A DNA stretch of 64,000 nt from Enoplosus armatus. Its lineage: Eukaryota > Chordata > Actinopteri > Centrarchiformes > Enoplosidae. The position numbers and the translations under genes are program-made. Below, one piece after another: positions 1 through 23,712 of the stretch. The notes under the pieces were generated by a model. It was not told the DNA's origin. It searched no databases and saw only the letters and a program-made list of their open reading frames with translations. The DNA lies in contig NC_092190.1 in assembly GCF_043641665.1 (NCBI RefSeq), forward strand, positions 14,878,048-14,942,047, given 5' to 3'. Each line of letters opens with the position of its first letter. Within the stretch, counting starts at the first letter, position 1.

Positions 1-544
1 GTCTACGCAGTGAGGCTAAACTCAAAGAGTGAGCGTTGTTCTTGTGCTCAAAAATCTTCACAATCACAGTGTGCCGTCTGTCTAGACTGAGCTTGCTTCA
101 GGCGTTGTCTGTCTGCTCACTCACAGCAGGGAAGTCTTCATATCCTGAATCGCTGTGGTGGAACAATCACCGGGTGGCAGCTCCACCACAGAGCCTCATA
201 TAGTGAATTCCACATTGATCCTTTCTCCTAACTCCAGGGCATCTCCGTGTTTCCAAGACAGACGGACTCAGACAGGTATCCAGCAGCGATGCGTTCATTT
301 GGCCGATCACAGACAACTGAGCCCTAATGAAATCGTACTTATCAAATTCTCCTGCAGCGAGGACGGTCTGTATCGAGGTCAGTGTGTGGCTACAGGGTAG
401 AGGAGGTGATTTAATGCTAGATTCAGGAGAGCAAGTAAGAGAGATAGACGAGGGGAGGGTGGTCACTAATTGGGTACAGAAAGGACAAAATTGGGGGTGA
501 AAAAAGATTAAAAAAAGACATATGCTTCACACGTGTTTTCCTCA

Positions 545-10936
<10,392 letters not shown>

Positions 10937-10963
10937 CTTCCTCAGAGACCCCCCCTCGGCCAC

Positions 10964-13900
10964 CTGGTGGACAGAGAAACACAGAGGACAGAGAGAGAGA
11001 GAGGAGATATGGGCGGGGGCAGAGTCGAAGAGAAGCAAATCAAACAGTTACTTAGAGGAAGAGAACAAGGAGTCAGGAAGGAATCAGGAAAGTGTGGTGG
11101 GTACTTATTCAAATTCAACGGCATGATGAAGGGCAATACCAGTGCGTGTCTATGTTTGAGCCCATTTACCAAGTACACGTACTTCAGATTACATTTTTAA
11201 AAAGATTTTATAATGCCCTTTCCCTACTAAATAGGCAGCCATTCTGAAAATAAAGAAAACTAAATGTTCACCGAGATGAATTACCTGTTTGAAGTTGTGT
11301 AAATTGAAATAACTAAAAACAATTTTCTGCATAACAGTAATTAGTAATCTAAAATACTATGGTATGCTTTGGAAAATGGTCGACAGTAATGTTCATTGTA
11401 CACGAGTCTTAGTAAATAGGACACAACATGTAAAAACACTGTTACATAAAAGGAGCCACCTTAGAGGCCTCACCTGTCATATGGGCCTTCCCTTGACAAT
11501 TCAAATCTTAAGGAGGTCAAGCTCAAGTCTTATTTGGTCCTCGGCTCTTGTGCGTTCTTATGACATCTTATGAAACAGACACAAAACCTCAGGGCAGCTA
11601 AACACAGATCTAACTAGCGATGATGAAGCATTGTAAAAACCCAATAAAAACCCTACTTAAATTAAAAGTTCACAAAAATTATTGCTCAAATATTTTTAGA
11701 CATTGCAATGACAGAAAGCTAGAGATCTGAATTTTCTGAATGTTAATACACATTTAATTCATAATACATAGAGAGAGAGATGAGATAACAAAAGACAGTT
11801 AGTCCCTAGTTTCCTCAAACGTAATCTGATCTCTGGCTACAGGCAGACTGTTATCCCTGGTCTTGTTCTCTGTATCCAGCAGCTAAAATTAACTTCAGCA
11901 AACTGCACCAAAATGAAAAGCCATTTCTCCTTTAGACTTCATCCCATGGAAAATATATTCTCATTAATTATCCCATAAAAAAGGCTAGCTGTGTGTGTGT
12001 GCGCTTGTGTGTGTGTGTGTGAGGTGGAACAGTCACAGACTCCAGTGAGAGTTTGGATACAGACTGAAGGCGACGCTGCAAGAGAGACACAGTGTGCCAA
12101 GCTGCCAACATGACAGAGATGCACAATGCTTATGTAATTTGAGCGTTAGGCTATAGCTTACCATAAATGCCACTGAAAATCCTTTCACACTATTTGACAA
12201 CCATCACTTAAGACTGTCATGATTGAGCCTTTAAGAAAGCCAAAAGCACACAATTTAAGTGTAACAACAACCTGCTCTCTGCAATAAAAATAGAAAAAAA
12301 TAACACGTTTTAAATAAAGGCCACAGTGTTGAGTAAAATCTGTAATCATCAACTTTGACTCTATGTCAAAGTCAACAAGATATTAAACCTGAGGCATACT
12401 TTACCAGCTGGAAGATGCAGCAACAGCAACAAAATGGCAAAATATTACAGATACAAGTGTATAGTGTGTAAAAAGCCTATAAAAGGGTAGTTTTCAGACA
12501 GGAGTTTGGTTTCTTACTTCTGTCACCTGTGTTCAGCTGAGACGGCCCTTGAGCCTTTGTCCTCAGAAAACCTGTGCGGTTCATAAGCTTGTTGTGGTTT
12601 TGAGTTGATGGGATTAGGGATTAGGACTAACTCAATATATTCTCATTTCAAAGTGGGAAGATCCCACTTAACATTTCAGGCAACTGCCTCAGCTGGCTGA
12701 TTGTACGGTGTTCTTCTGCAGCCAACACACTGATTCTGTTATCTGCATGCGTGACGGCGATGTTCAATTGTCATAAATTAAATGCCTATAATATAGGAGT
12801 AGTAGTAATATAATATATACATGTGACATGATATCATCTGTACTGTTGCACAGATGCCACAGTCCAGAGAAAAGATAACTAGACACTCTACTCAACTGGT
12901 TTGCAATGAGCCATTTTGTCAAAGCTTATATCTTCACACTGTGATTATAAGCAGTGATCAAAGTTATGTCACAGTCTATGATCTGACCAGTCTCTTCCTC
13001 CCTTTGGCACCAAAGTGTGCCCTCACATAAAGCGACATGTGACAGAGGAGTGTGTGTAAATAAACTCATTGCAGCCGTATCTGGGTCAGTGTCCTTGGTT
13101 CTGACATGTGCAAGTAAACAGAAGTGAATAAACTCAGACCACAGGAGATTATGCAGACAGTTACTCACAGATTTAAGGAGTTAAGACGTACAAAACTGTT
13201 CAGATTCAAGAGTAAAAAGCTGTGGAGGCACAAAATTGCGTATATGCATACACAGACTTTGTCAGATTTAGCAAACTCTGCTCTTAAGATGTCCACGTTG
13301 TTTCTTTTTGTAAGTCCCGAACAGCGTAAAACTGTGTGCATGTGCACAGTCTTAATGCTCCCTCCCACAGTAAGCCATAATGTCGACACACTCCTGTTTA
13401 ATCTCATTTGGTACACCCAAATCATTACAGGCCAGGAAATCTGTACAAGCTCTCATTTGTCATTCTCTATATTTCAAGATAAGAAATGTAAACTTTCTTA
13501 CTTTTGCTGGCAAAAAAAAAAGAGGCTGGCAGTAAACGATGCAAATTAAACATAATTGCTATAATCTAAACTGTATTCAAGGCCTGAAAAGATTAAAGCT
13601 CCCAACACATTAAATGCAAGTAAAATGCGATGAAATTCTTTAATACTATATTATATCACACTAACTGTTTTAGACAGGCACAACTAGTTATCTGACTTCT
13701 GTTTTTAAATTTACAAGTGACATATTTAAGCGTGGGTTAAGTGTAAATCCTCAACCTACTTTCTATACAAATCTATATTTTCACCCAAGTTAACAGGTTT
13801 GGAGTTTGACCCTCTTGAAAATGCTTAATTGACAGCTTGCTCTCATTCTTATCTATCTTCATCTTGGACTAACTGCTGTACCCTGTAACAGTTTAAAGGC

Positions 13901-15123
13901 ACTTCACACCTGTATTTAGAAGTTACTGTCTTAAACAAATCCAACATAAGACGATGCGTGGCTCTCTGAATGGTGCAGATAAGCCTGAGAATGTTACAAA
14001 ACAGGCTTAGAGGAGCAATATATCCGATTTGCTGCGAGGCTGGTGGAGACAGAGATCATGTTCGCTGCTCAGAGCAGATGACGATCTGAACGAGTCAAAT
14101 CTTTTTGTGTGAGCACACTCCTTAAATCTGTGTGTGGATTGAAAGCCTCCATTTAGTAAGCTTGTTCAGCTCTTCATGAAAGGCTGACTCATTCATTTCC
14201 TCTGGCTTGTCAAACTGTCAAAGACGCGCTGAAGTGAAATTCTCTTTTGGCAGGGCAGGCTTATCAGTTACCATGGGAACTATAGTCAAATGACTTTTAG
14301 GCAATGGCAAATATTCACCAACGAGAAATGTCCATTTTGTAATAACAACTTAGATTACATTGCTCTCACGCTGCATATAAAACAGGGGGGCTGCCGTAAG
14401 TGGCAGGTAAGGGATGAGCTCAGAGGAAAATCTGAGAATCTAAGATGTGAAACATGAAAAGATGTCAAAAAGTTGTTGTTGTTGTTGTTATCCTCCATAT
14501 GTCAGCAGCACCATAATGCTTAGAGTGAGAGCTCATGTGTTTTGTTGCTCTGTTTAATTGCACAAAGAAGACACATTGAAGTGAAAACACAAAACCAGAC
14601 AAAAAAATCAAAACATCTGTCACTGCAACATGAAGGAAAACCCATCCATCAACAACAGCTCAAATTTAAATTTAATTTGCCGTTTCTGGCATAATAAGTC
14701 AGATTGATATATAGTCATCTTAAAGAGTAAATTTTACATTGTTAACGACAATCTATTAATCTATATATACTGATAATATGTGCACACCTAAGACTTTGAC
14801 AGGAATTAGTCTGCACCTTTAATGTTCCAAATGTTTTGACAAACATGCAGGTAAAAGAATCAGCTATCGGTGGTATTTGCCTCAATAGATCATATCCATG
14901 AAAATGTAAACTTTCTTCACCAACATATCTTTTGGTGATGATGTAAACTGTTTTACAGGCAGTGGATGAAAATATAGAAGTGTCTACCTTTGTGATGCCA
15001 ATCTTTTCCAAACTGGAAAAGGGCATTACTCTAACTTTCCTGGAGTTCAGTGTTGATAAAAACAGGTTCAATACGTTCAGTTTCAGTTTGAGAGGCCTGT
15101 TGTTGACCCCCCCCTATGCTTAC
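10964..15123 (-). other. hycc2: hycc2 intron within the 5'UTR
   Basis: Intronic, AT-rich. It has GT repeats near 11991-12020 and a (GTT)n run near 14473-14489. No gene is recognised. Confidence 0.7.
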
Positions 15124-15208
15124 CTCAGTGTCCCAGAACTCAGATCTCCACTGGGAGAGGCAAATGGTTCTCCACAGTGTCACACATCTGTCAATCACTG
15201 AGGGTCAC
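15124..15208 (-). other. hycc2: probable hycc2 internal 5'UTR exon
   Basis: Read on the minus strand, a pyrimidine tract and TTGTTGCAG acceptor are followed by 85 nt and a strong GAG|GTAAGC donor. All three frames are short, so the segment is non-coding. It lies between the CpG-rich first exon near 29.4 kb and the ATG exon at 10.9 kb. It contains a 16-codon upstream ORF (15187-15140). This is inferred from splice-site quality and position only. Confidence 0.55.
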
Positions 15209-15641
15209 CTGCAACAACAAGGAAAACATGATCCATCAACCAGATCATCACACGAAGAACTATGACAGGACATTTCTGAGGACCGGTTAAACATATGAAC
15301 ATATCCGGCATGGCCATCAAACAAATAAGCACGACCACCAAAGAAAACTCACTTCAGTCTTGGGTTGAGGATTATTTTTCAAACTAGAATTTTACAGTGA
15401 GTGTGCGTATCAAACAGATGTACAGATGTAACTGAAAAGCCAGCAGCCTTTTACCAAGAAAATGTCTCGTTACCTGTGGATGATCTCACACAGGAGTCCA
15501 TTAATAATAGACCCAAGTGATACAACTGAAGTGCCAGAATAATTTTTAAGAGAAAAGATCCTTCGCTTCAGCATCCATTAGGCTATACCAGTTACTTCTA
15601 CTTTTGTTACAATAATCTGCCAGCTGCCATAATATTATCCT

Positions 15642-15870
15642 GTAGAGCTGCAACAATTAGTCAATTAATTGATGACAATAAAATTAATTGGCAACTATTT
15701 TATTGATTAATCATTTTCAAGCAAAACTGCCAAACATTTGGATGGTTTCAGATTCTAAAATGTGAGAATTTGCTGCTTTTCCTTGTCTTCCTGGAGTTTT
15801 AAAGACCAAACTATTAACTGATTAATCGAGAAGCTCATCAGCAGATGAATCAATGAAAATATGTGACATA
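15642..15870 (+). repeat. MITE-like repeat (GCTGCAACAATTAGTCAATT family)
   Basis: Starts AGAGCTGCAACAATTAGTC and carries CATTTTCAAGCAAAACTGCC and AACTGATTAATCGAG. Related copies occur at 26391-26690, 35296-35470 and about 62250-62570. It is a familiar fish repeat; no family name is assigned. Confidence 0.65.
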
Positions 15871-18474
15871 TCCCTATTATTCGGTATCATTTGGTGACTT
15901 GAAAAAAAAGTACTTAATGTGTTTCTCTTCAGACTGGATTAAAAAGATGGATGACTTTGAGAGGAATTACAAATAAACTTCAAACAGTGCTTCAAAGAAT
16001 GGTTTTGAATGGTTACTTTGTTGAAAGGGGAAATTGTACTGACGGCACATAACACGCATGACAAATAATCAGTCGAGACAAAGTACAAAGCAGCTGACAA
16101 CACTGAGACTTGGAAACCAACAGCCGGTTGCCACAACAGCACAGCCCTCCACTAAAAGATGAACAGTTTCAACATTAAAGAACATTACTGTGACGCAGAG
16201 AAGCCTCACAGCATGATAACTAGTACAAACCAACAACATGCATTTCATTTCATAATACAAACTATGCATTTGTTCAACACTTAGTTTTAAAAGGTTATTT
16301 TGAGGCATGGCACAAGGAGTCAATTTTCCCATTGTTGCGTAGCAACAGTCAGCTGGCCAACTTGTTGTCCTCGTCTGCTAAAAATGCATCTTGAGGATCC
16401 ACACCCATAGTATTTACTGTATTTGGCAGATTGAATCCTCAGTGACACACAAGAAGACGACGTAGAGAGCCCACTCTGCACCGCTGCACGTCCCTGAGAA
16501 GCAGACAGTGCCACATCACTGAGCACTCCATCGGATGTCACGCATTTCCAACACAGCCTTGTGTTTATCTGAAGGACTCTTATATTAGCAATTCATCACA
16601 AGAGAGTCGAAGAAGTCCCATCTGTCTAGAATGATGTGCATACCCTCTCTATCTGTTGAGAGCAGTAAAGAAGGTATTTATTTTTTTCCTTTGCCAGACA
16701 AAGCTTACTCACTCTGTATGACTCACCAAAGCTGAGGGTAAACAGTGGCTCCAGCTTGAGTGATACAGCAAAGGGAGGGACAAGGAATGAATAACACAAC
16801 ACAAACAAAATCTGCAACACAAATATATTACATATTATATAACTGAATTATGTAAGTTTAAAGTTGATGGGAAAATACTTTGAGTTCTTTAGGACAATAG
16901 ACATGAGTATCCATCAAGTGTGATCAACCTAACTTGACGCATCTATCTCACTTCTTTTATACGGTAGACATTATATCTCAGAACTTTACCAAACAGTACA
17001 AGCTAGCAGTTTATATATTGAGGCATCTATCCCTTTAATATTTCTGGGAGTATGAGGCCATTGTGGGCTATGTTGCAAACCAATGAGCAGAGCAGTTTGA
17101 TGGCTATATTGGATTTCCATATGATTCTTGCTTCAGTGTAATATAGCACTTTGATCTGTCAGGCATTTAACCATCTGGATTAGCTCAAACAGAGATTCAG
17201 TTTGGTTATTTCATTCATTAACAGTTCCTCCTTCTGTCGATATTGCAATATAAAATTACATATACTGGATAGAGGATTAACTCCATACGCAAACACTGGC
17301 ACAAACAATTTTAGAGATGTTTTTTACTTTAGACAAGACTGATTTTCATTAAATATTTGGTCCAGTACCTCAAATCTGTCATGAATCTAAACTTTCACTA
17401 TTATTATATATAATTATATATTTTTACCCATGTCCAAACAGCATGGGAAGTACCTCATAATTATGCATAAGAAATGTGTATTTGAATACCAATATACAAA
17501 TTGGCCTTGTTGTTCACTTGAGCTTTGTCCCATCTATAAAGTAAATAATATGAAAAAGGACATTTGTGTTAACTTTTCTTTATTTCACACACCTTTTACA
17601 GTAAATGTATTAGATATCTTTTAAGTCCATCCCATTGTCCATGACTCTTGCTCACTCCTGCTTTTTCAAAACACAAACACAGCTCTGTGACAATAAGGAA
17701 CAGAGCAAGCAGGAAATATTTACATCCATTAAGTCTCTCTGAGGACCTTTCATAGAATACTAAGCAACAGACGGACCAACATCTGTACTGCAGTGGGTCT
17801 TCGAACTGTTGCACAAGTCAGACAGTTTTGTAGGTGCTGCATACTATAAAGGTATAAGTCAAAACTGCACTGTAACAAAAGAACATGCACTTTCTTCAGT
17901 CTTACCCAAAAGGTTTTTTTGCCTTAAGGCTTGGATACTGGGTAGAGTTTTCCCCATCATACAGATGAAACCAAAAAGCCTCATTATCAATATAAAACTA
18001 CTGTAAGAATAAGACATATTAAACATCTAGCTAAGGCTGGGTAACAGGAATAAGAAAAGGAATGACAGAAAAGTCGACTCTGTCCTTCCTTCTGGTTACA
18101 ACAATGCACAATTAGCTGGAACCATACTTGGGAGCTACAGTGTTTGCATGTCTAGTAACAACAGTGCTCTCCAGCCAGCCGTCACTGTGAGCTAAATATG
18201 TCATACACCTAATGAGGCCTGGCGAATGACAATAAGCAAACTTTCCTTCAAGGGCTGCTCTCCCTCTATGCAGGACCTGCTCATTGTCCTGTGGCGGAGC
18301 TCCCAAGGGAAGAGGAGAGTGCCAACCCATCCTGTTTACGGCACTTCAAACCCCAAATCACAACAAGTGTATTTAGTTTCAAGACAGAGGAGTTAACACA
18401 CAATATGTTCCTCTGTGAATTTGCAGTCAATTTGCACACAATGATAATGTTATCATGTAGATGTTTAGCAGATA

Positions 18475-18665
18475 TGTTTTCATTTCAGCTTAGCATGCTA
18501 ACATTTGCTAATTAGTACTAAACACAAAGTACAAATGGGACTCGTAGAAATGTCATTATCACCATGACAAGATTTCATGGAAATCAATCCAATGGTTGTT
18601 GAGGTTATTCCATCTGGACCAAAGTAATGGGCAGCCTGACCGTCCACCTGACAAACATTGCCATC
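18475..18665 (-). repeat. teleost interspersed repeat (GGATGGATTGCCATGAAAT family), inverted
   Basis: Read on the minus strand it contains CAACCATTGGATTGATTTCC followed by ATGAAATCTTG. The other side has GCTAGCATGCTAA-type sequence. It is the same family as the element at the right end of the window, in opposite orientation. Confidence 0.55.
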
Positions 18666-21600
18666 CTTAGAGCTACGCCACTAGCATGTCTAAAAAAGAT
18701 CTACCTTGTCATATACTGTCAGGTTGATTAATATGGACAATTACTAACTACTGTTGAAATGTTTAATATACGGATCAAGAAATTAAACAAAAATGTACAT
18801 ATTCAATCCATCATGGTAGACAAGTTTTTCTTTCTCAGTCTCTACAATATAAATGCATTTGTATGATGATCTCAAGGGGCTAAAATAGTAGAACATTTTT
18901 CACCGCCACTGATTAATACATAACTGAGAAAAGGGCCAGTGAGCAGCGCAGTCAGGCAGATATGGAGTGCTACATGTTAACTGCACTTAGAGGGGGGGAG
19001 AAACTGCTCACTATTCACCTTCTGACTGAGATTGTTTTCACATATGAGCCTGGAACCTCGGCAGTCCCATGACTCAATAAGTACTGTATTTGTCAGCTAA
19101 ACTGGTAAATGAAAAATGGCTTCATACAATCAGTCAAGTCTGCGCTAAAATCCAAAACAACAACATAAGATTAACATCTTGAATGTTGGGGCAAGACTGC
19201 TGTGTATGTGTGTGTGTGCCATGACTCCAGTCTTACCAAAACGCCGTCTTGGTCCACCATCGGTCCTCTCCTCTGCCAGCTGCCAGGACATACAGGACTA
19301 GCAACAGCTGCAGCATGCTAATCGACATGCTGTGCAACTCTATAAACAAACACTATAAGCATGCTAATCAAGTCAGTTCTATGGCAGCCTGCTAATCCCA
19401 CATTGCTGCTCTGTGTACACTGTATGTGTTTACCTTGCTTTCAGCATAAACAAACCTCTTTAGCTTGGGCTTGACTGAACTGTACATTAGGTGGCAGGCT
19501 TAAGTACAATGGATGAGTATGCCGCTAAAAGGAGGTTTTTCCAATGTATGACACATTAGCAACAATGGCCAACATAAAACCATGTAGCTTTAGCCTTTAT
19601 TCTATCCCCTTATTATCTTATTTCAAGTTAGTACCAAATGGAGGGCTCCCTAAAGCACCTAACAACACTCATCATTCATTACAGACAGATGAATCATACA
19701 AGTATCCGTGACTAAGCGACTCATTAAACTAGTGTAAACAAACACAAGGTTACAGCCCTGCAAAGTACACAGGGCCACTCTTAACCACTGTGGCACCCAG
19801 GGCAGGGGAGAGGAGACAGACCAGGATTATTTAAACAGTTGGTCTGTCCAAGTTGTGATCTACAGTAGAAACTTGTGTTACCAAAGATATAGCAATCAAC
19901 ACTGAGCTTGTGTTAGTTTTTTCTTGGGTTCACATTTTTCCTGCCAGTGTTAGTAGTTCTGGCTCCTGAATGAGCCGCTGTTGAGCAGCAGTCATGAACT
20001 GCTGAAATATTCGACACAATCAATGCTTCTTATTTGAGGATCATGTTACAAAGGGCTCCAATGAGCACTGCTGCAGTTGCTACGTGATTGGAAAGGAAAC
20101 AATCATTTTATTTCCCCACAAATTCAACCACAAGTATATCGGAAACTGAACCACGTTCACCACATGCGTCAGTTCCAAACCTTGAGGCAGCGTTCACAAC
20201 ATCTTTCAAAGCAAGAAAAATAAGAAGTGCCGCATCCTTATAACAAATGCAAATGCTGCAGTAGCACTAGTCAGCGGTTGTGATAACTGGGTGCAATACT
20301 TTTCAGCATGACGTGTTAAGAAACGTCCTAAACACTCGAGCAGAAGATGGTTGTTGTGTGCTGCAGGCTGGCAACCTCACATGACCCAGCACTTGTAATC
20401 AAAACTGATATCCACACACAAATAATTAAATTATCAGACTGAATTTTGTCGAACTGTCATTCCATGAGATTAGTGAGAATTTTTGGCAGAAGAGGAGTGA
20501 GGGGAGTAAAAAAAAACTGATTTCAGTCCCTGGTACTTCATGATAGGCCTGTGCTTATTGCCATTATTCGCTTTTTTCTGATGTTTGTACAGCACTTGGT
20601 AAAGTATCAACAAATGGAAAACAGCTCAATATGAAAATCAGTCCAGAGTCTAGATCCATTTCTTTATGGTCATAAAACAGCACGAGACAGCAGTAAAACA
20701 AGAAACAACATAAATAAATGGTAGCAGGTGGGTATACATTAGTTTTTTTCAGTAGCTGCGTCACCGATTGCTGTGGACAGTTCTTTTTTTATGCTTTTTC
20801 ACAATACAATCTCTGTCGAGAGCAGCAGGCTCCTTTTTTAACTGTGACACAGTAAGTCACTGTAGTGGAACATGTTTCTCTCTCACATGTGAACTCAAAC
20901 CTAGTGAAGATACAAAATATAAAGTCAAATGAATAGCATACATGAACTACAGTAATACAATCCAAAATGAATGCCCTTTGTGAGAATGAAAAAGGACAAT
21001 GTTGGCAGACGACTCTCTTAATCTGCGTCAGCAAATGAAAAAAAAAAACCTTACCAAAAAGGGAGACTACAAATGCACTGCCTATGTGTGTTTGTATTTG
21101 TCTGTCTCAACTTCTCCTCTCTGCCCTAAATGAGCAGTGCCAGGTTTCAACAGTCCAACACTGGGGATTTTTCAAGGTCATCTTAGCTCAGTCAGCCATG
21201 AATTATTGAGCTTTAGCAAGCCCTGCGCCTGTTCTGTTTGCACCACTTCTGCTGCTGCCCCTCTTCCCTCAAGTTTGCTCACTGTGACCATGACAAACTA
21301 AATGTCCAACAATGATGGTGTGACAATTTATTGATCTGTGTTGGAAAATTGCGTTTAACCTCTTCAACAGGAGAGTCAGATCACAGGGTCAAATACAGAG
21401 CAGGAGGGATTCAGTGTTCTGCTCAAAGACACATAAACAGGGTGGATGCATGCCATTGCAGTACTTAAATGTTTTTCTTGCTAAAAAGTGATATATTTTT
21501 GCTGTTTCAAAACTGTGCTGCTGTTCTCATAGAGCAAATGCAAATATTGGGAGATTTAAATATGTTGTACTTTCTAAATTTGGGCCACAAAATGCAAATT

Positions 21601-21872
21601 TAGACTAATGATTGAACTGAGTCTACAGTCTACAAAGCCAAGTTTACACGAATCTGGGGCAGGTTCATGACCACTGTGAGTTTTGTTTCAGTCTGCTGAT
21701 TTGCACATAAACAAGCAGCACAGCCCAAATGCACGAGTAACCCCCAAAACACACACGCAAATTTTGCGTCCTCCCTGCTCAAATATTCCTCTAAAACATT
21801 TGACAGTCATCCTCTTTGGTGCATGTGTGTCTGCAATTGGCCATTCTTCATGAGACATACACACAATCATAC

Positions 21873-21875
<3 letters not shown>

Positions 21876-21966
<91 letters not shown>
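21876..21966 (+). repeat. (AC)45 microsatellite
   Basis: 91 nt of uninterrupted AC repeat in hycc2 intron 1. Confidence 0.97.
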
Positions 21967-21967
<1 letters not shown>

Positions 21968-22869
21968 TATCCAGACACTTTCCCTAGGTAGGGGGATTAA
22001 CTCTAATACCTGACCACAGTGAACCAGTCGGCTGTAATCTCCATCCCTGTGCCTCTCTCAATCGCAACAAGAACCAGCCACTCACCAGTGGAGCAGGCAG
22101 CACAGGAATAGAATGGGAGTTATTAATAGCAAATACAGCACTGGAAAATTACCTCTATTGCCTGGTTTTCTTTACAGAATGATAACCATATATAGTTATA
22201 AAGATAGGTGGGTAGATAGGTACAGGCAGAAAGGACTGGTGAATAAAAGGTCACAAACAGGCAGACAACAGTGACTGCAGTCAATATGTTCTTGTGCAAA
22301 TCGATAGTGCTGCCCCTAGAACACGTGGAGACAAAAAACTACTTCCTTGGGCATGAAAATTTCATACCACAGATAATAATACTGAAAGAAAGAAAGACAG
22401 AGAGATAGGTGCACAGATAGAGGAGAGAAAGAGAGAGTGAAAGATTGGCTACTCTTTCTCCCTCATCCTCTCCTCATCTCTCATAGGCCAGGCTAGGGGA
22501 ACTGAGGCGTACGCACATCCTGGGCTAAAATTAGCTCTGCTGCAGCTGCAGGGCCAGACGTGTTGGGATGGGCCCGTGTTGCAACCAAGTACACACACAC
22601 GGTTCCACCAATTAGACAGGGTGAGCCACAACACACAACAGCACAGGTGAATGCCAACAGCATTCTGCCTCCTTCCTGTCTGCTCTTCAAACTGAGGCAT
22701 GCAAATCCTTTCAATGCAAATGTTGTGTGTATACTCATCCGCATACAGAATAAACACATTCACACACGCACATACATACTGTATTGAGGCCCTCCAGAGT
22801 GCCCCATATTAACCTCACCTACACATATTATCACTGGAGGAACAACTTGACTTATAAAGGCCATGGCAT

Positions 22870-23020
22870 TTGCTACATTTCAAACATTTAGCTTGTGATC
22901 TTATCCAGAATGACTTACAATAAGGTTGTTGTGTACAACGCCCTATAATTGTCAGAGAAGCATCATAATAAGCAAGCACTTGTATACAATGCAAGTGTAG
23001 TGTCTCGACAAGTCATGGCT
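22870..23020 (+). repeat. teleost SINE/MITE-like repeat (TTATCCAGAATGACTTACA type)
   Basis: AACATTTAGCTTGTGATCTT followed by ATCCAGAATGACTTACAATA resembles the widespread fish repeat with TTTATCCAAAGCGACTTACA. The right end is uncertain. Confidence 0.5.
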
Positions 23021-23209
23021 CTCCTTACACAAGGAAAAAATAACACATGTAAGTTGAGAGTTCTCATGCTTTTTTGGTGTTCGATACATAAAATATATGA
23101 ATAATACAACCTTTTTAAATTGAGTAATTCTGGAGAGACCAGTGCAAATGGACAGAAAACCACTGTTTAGGTTGGATGTACTACGGAGGGAAACACAGTT
23201 ACCTACTTA

Positions 23210-23642
23210 TTGGGTACACCTGTACAATCTAATGCGATTCAATATAACTGTGCTGCAATTAAACCCATCCTATGAAATCCATAAATTATAAGGTTATGAT
23301 GTTCAGTTGTTGACACTGTGTCACAGAAGTCTATTTTCTAAGCCGTGATGAGTGGTGGTGTTTTATTGGATTAAAATTCAATTACATTGAAAGGCATTTC
23401 TAATATTTTGTTCCCCTTGTGTAAATAAGAGGGGGTAAACAAACATTACAAACACATTTCATTAATGTGCTGCCCAATATAACACCACCACTGGCTATAT
23501 CCTCAAAGAATACCATAGAGGTTAATCAACACTTGTCTGACACAGTGTCAACAAAGACTGAACGTTAAAAGCTTCACAAAGATAGGATTTACAGCTGGGC
23601 TATTGTACTGAATTCGTTAGATTGTACAGGTGTACCTAACAG
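23210..23642 (+). mobile_element. non-autonomous DNA transposon with terminal inverted repeats
   Basis: A 20-bp block GGTACACCTGTACAATCTAA at 23213-23232 is repeated exactly in inverted form at 23617-23636, near the two ends of a ~430-bp AT-rich element with no ORF. The terminal sequence (TTGGGTACACCTGTAC / GTACAGGTGTACCTAAC) matches a common teleost MITE type. It lies in hycc2 intron 1. Confidence 0.75.
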
Positions 23643-23660
23643 TGTAAAACAAAAGCAATG

Positions 23661-23661
<1 letters not shown>

Positions 23662-23703
<42 letters not shown>

Positions 23704-23712
23704 GGGGGGGGG
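23662..23712 (+). repeat. (GT)n followed by G homopolymer
   Basis: About 19 GT units, then a G run, directly downstream of the inverted-repeat transposon. Confidence 0.95.

Noticed and set aside
167..466. 99-residue minus-strand frame considered as the next hycc2 exon
   Set aside because: It lacks the expected CVxGFPRQ and MVQLLTGVYYA blocks, so the next exon is beyond the left edge.
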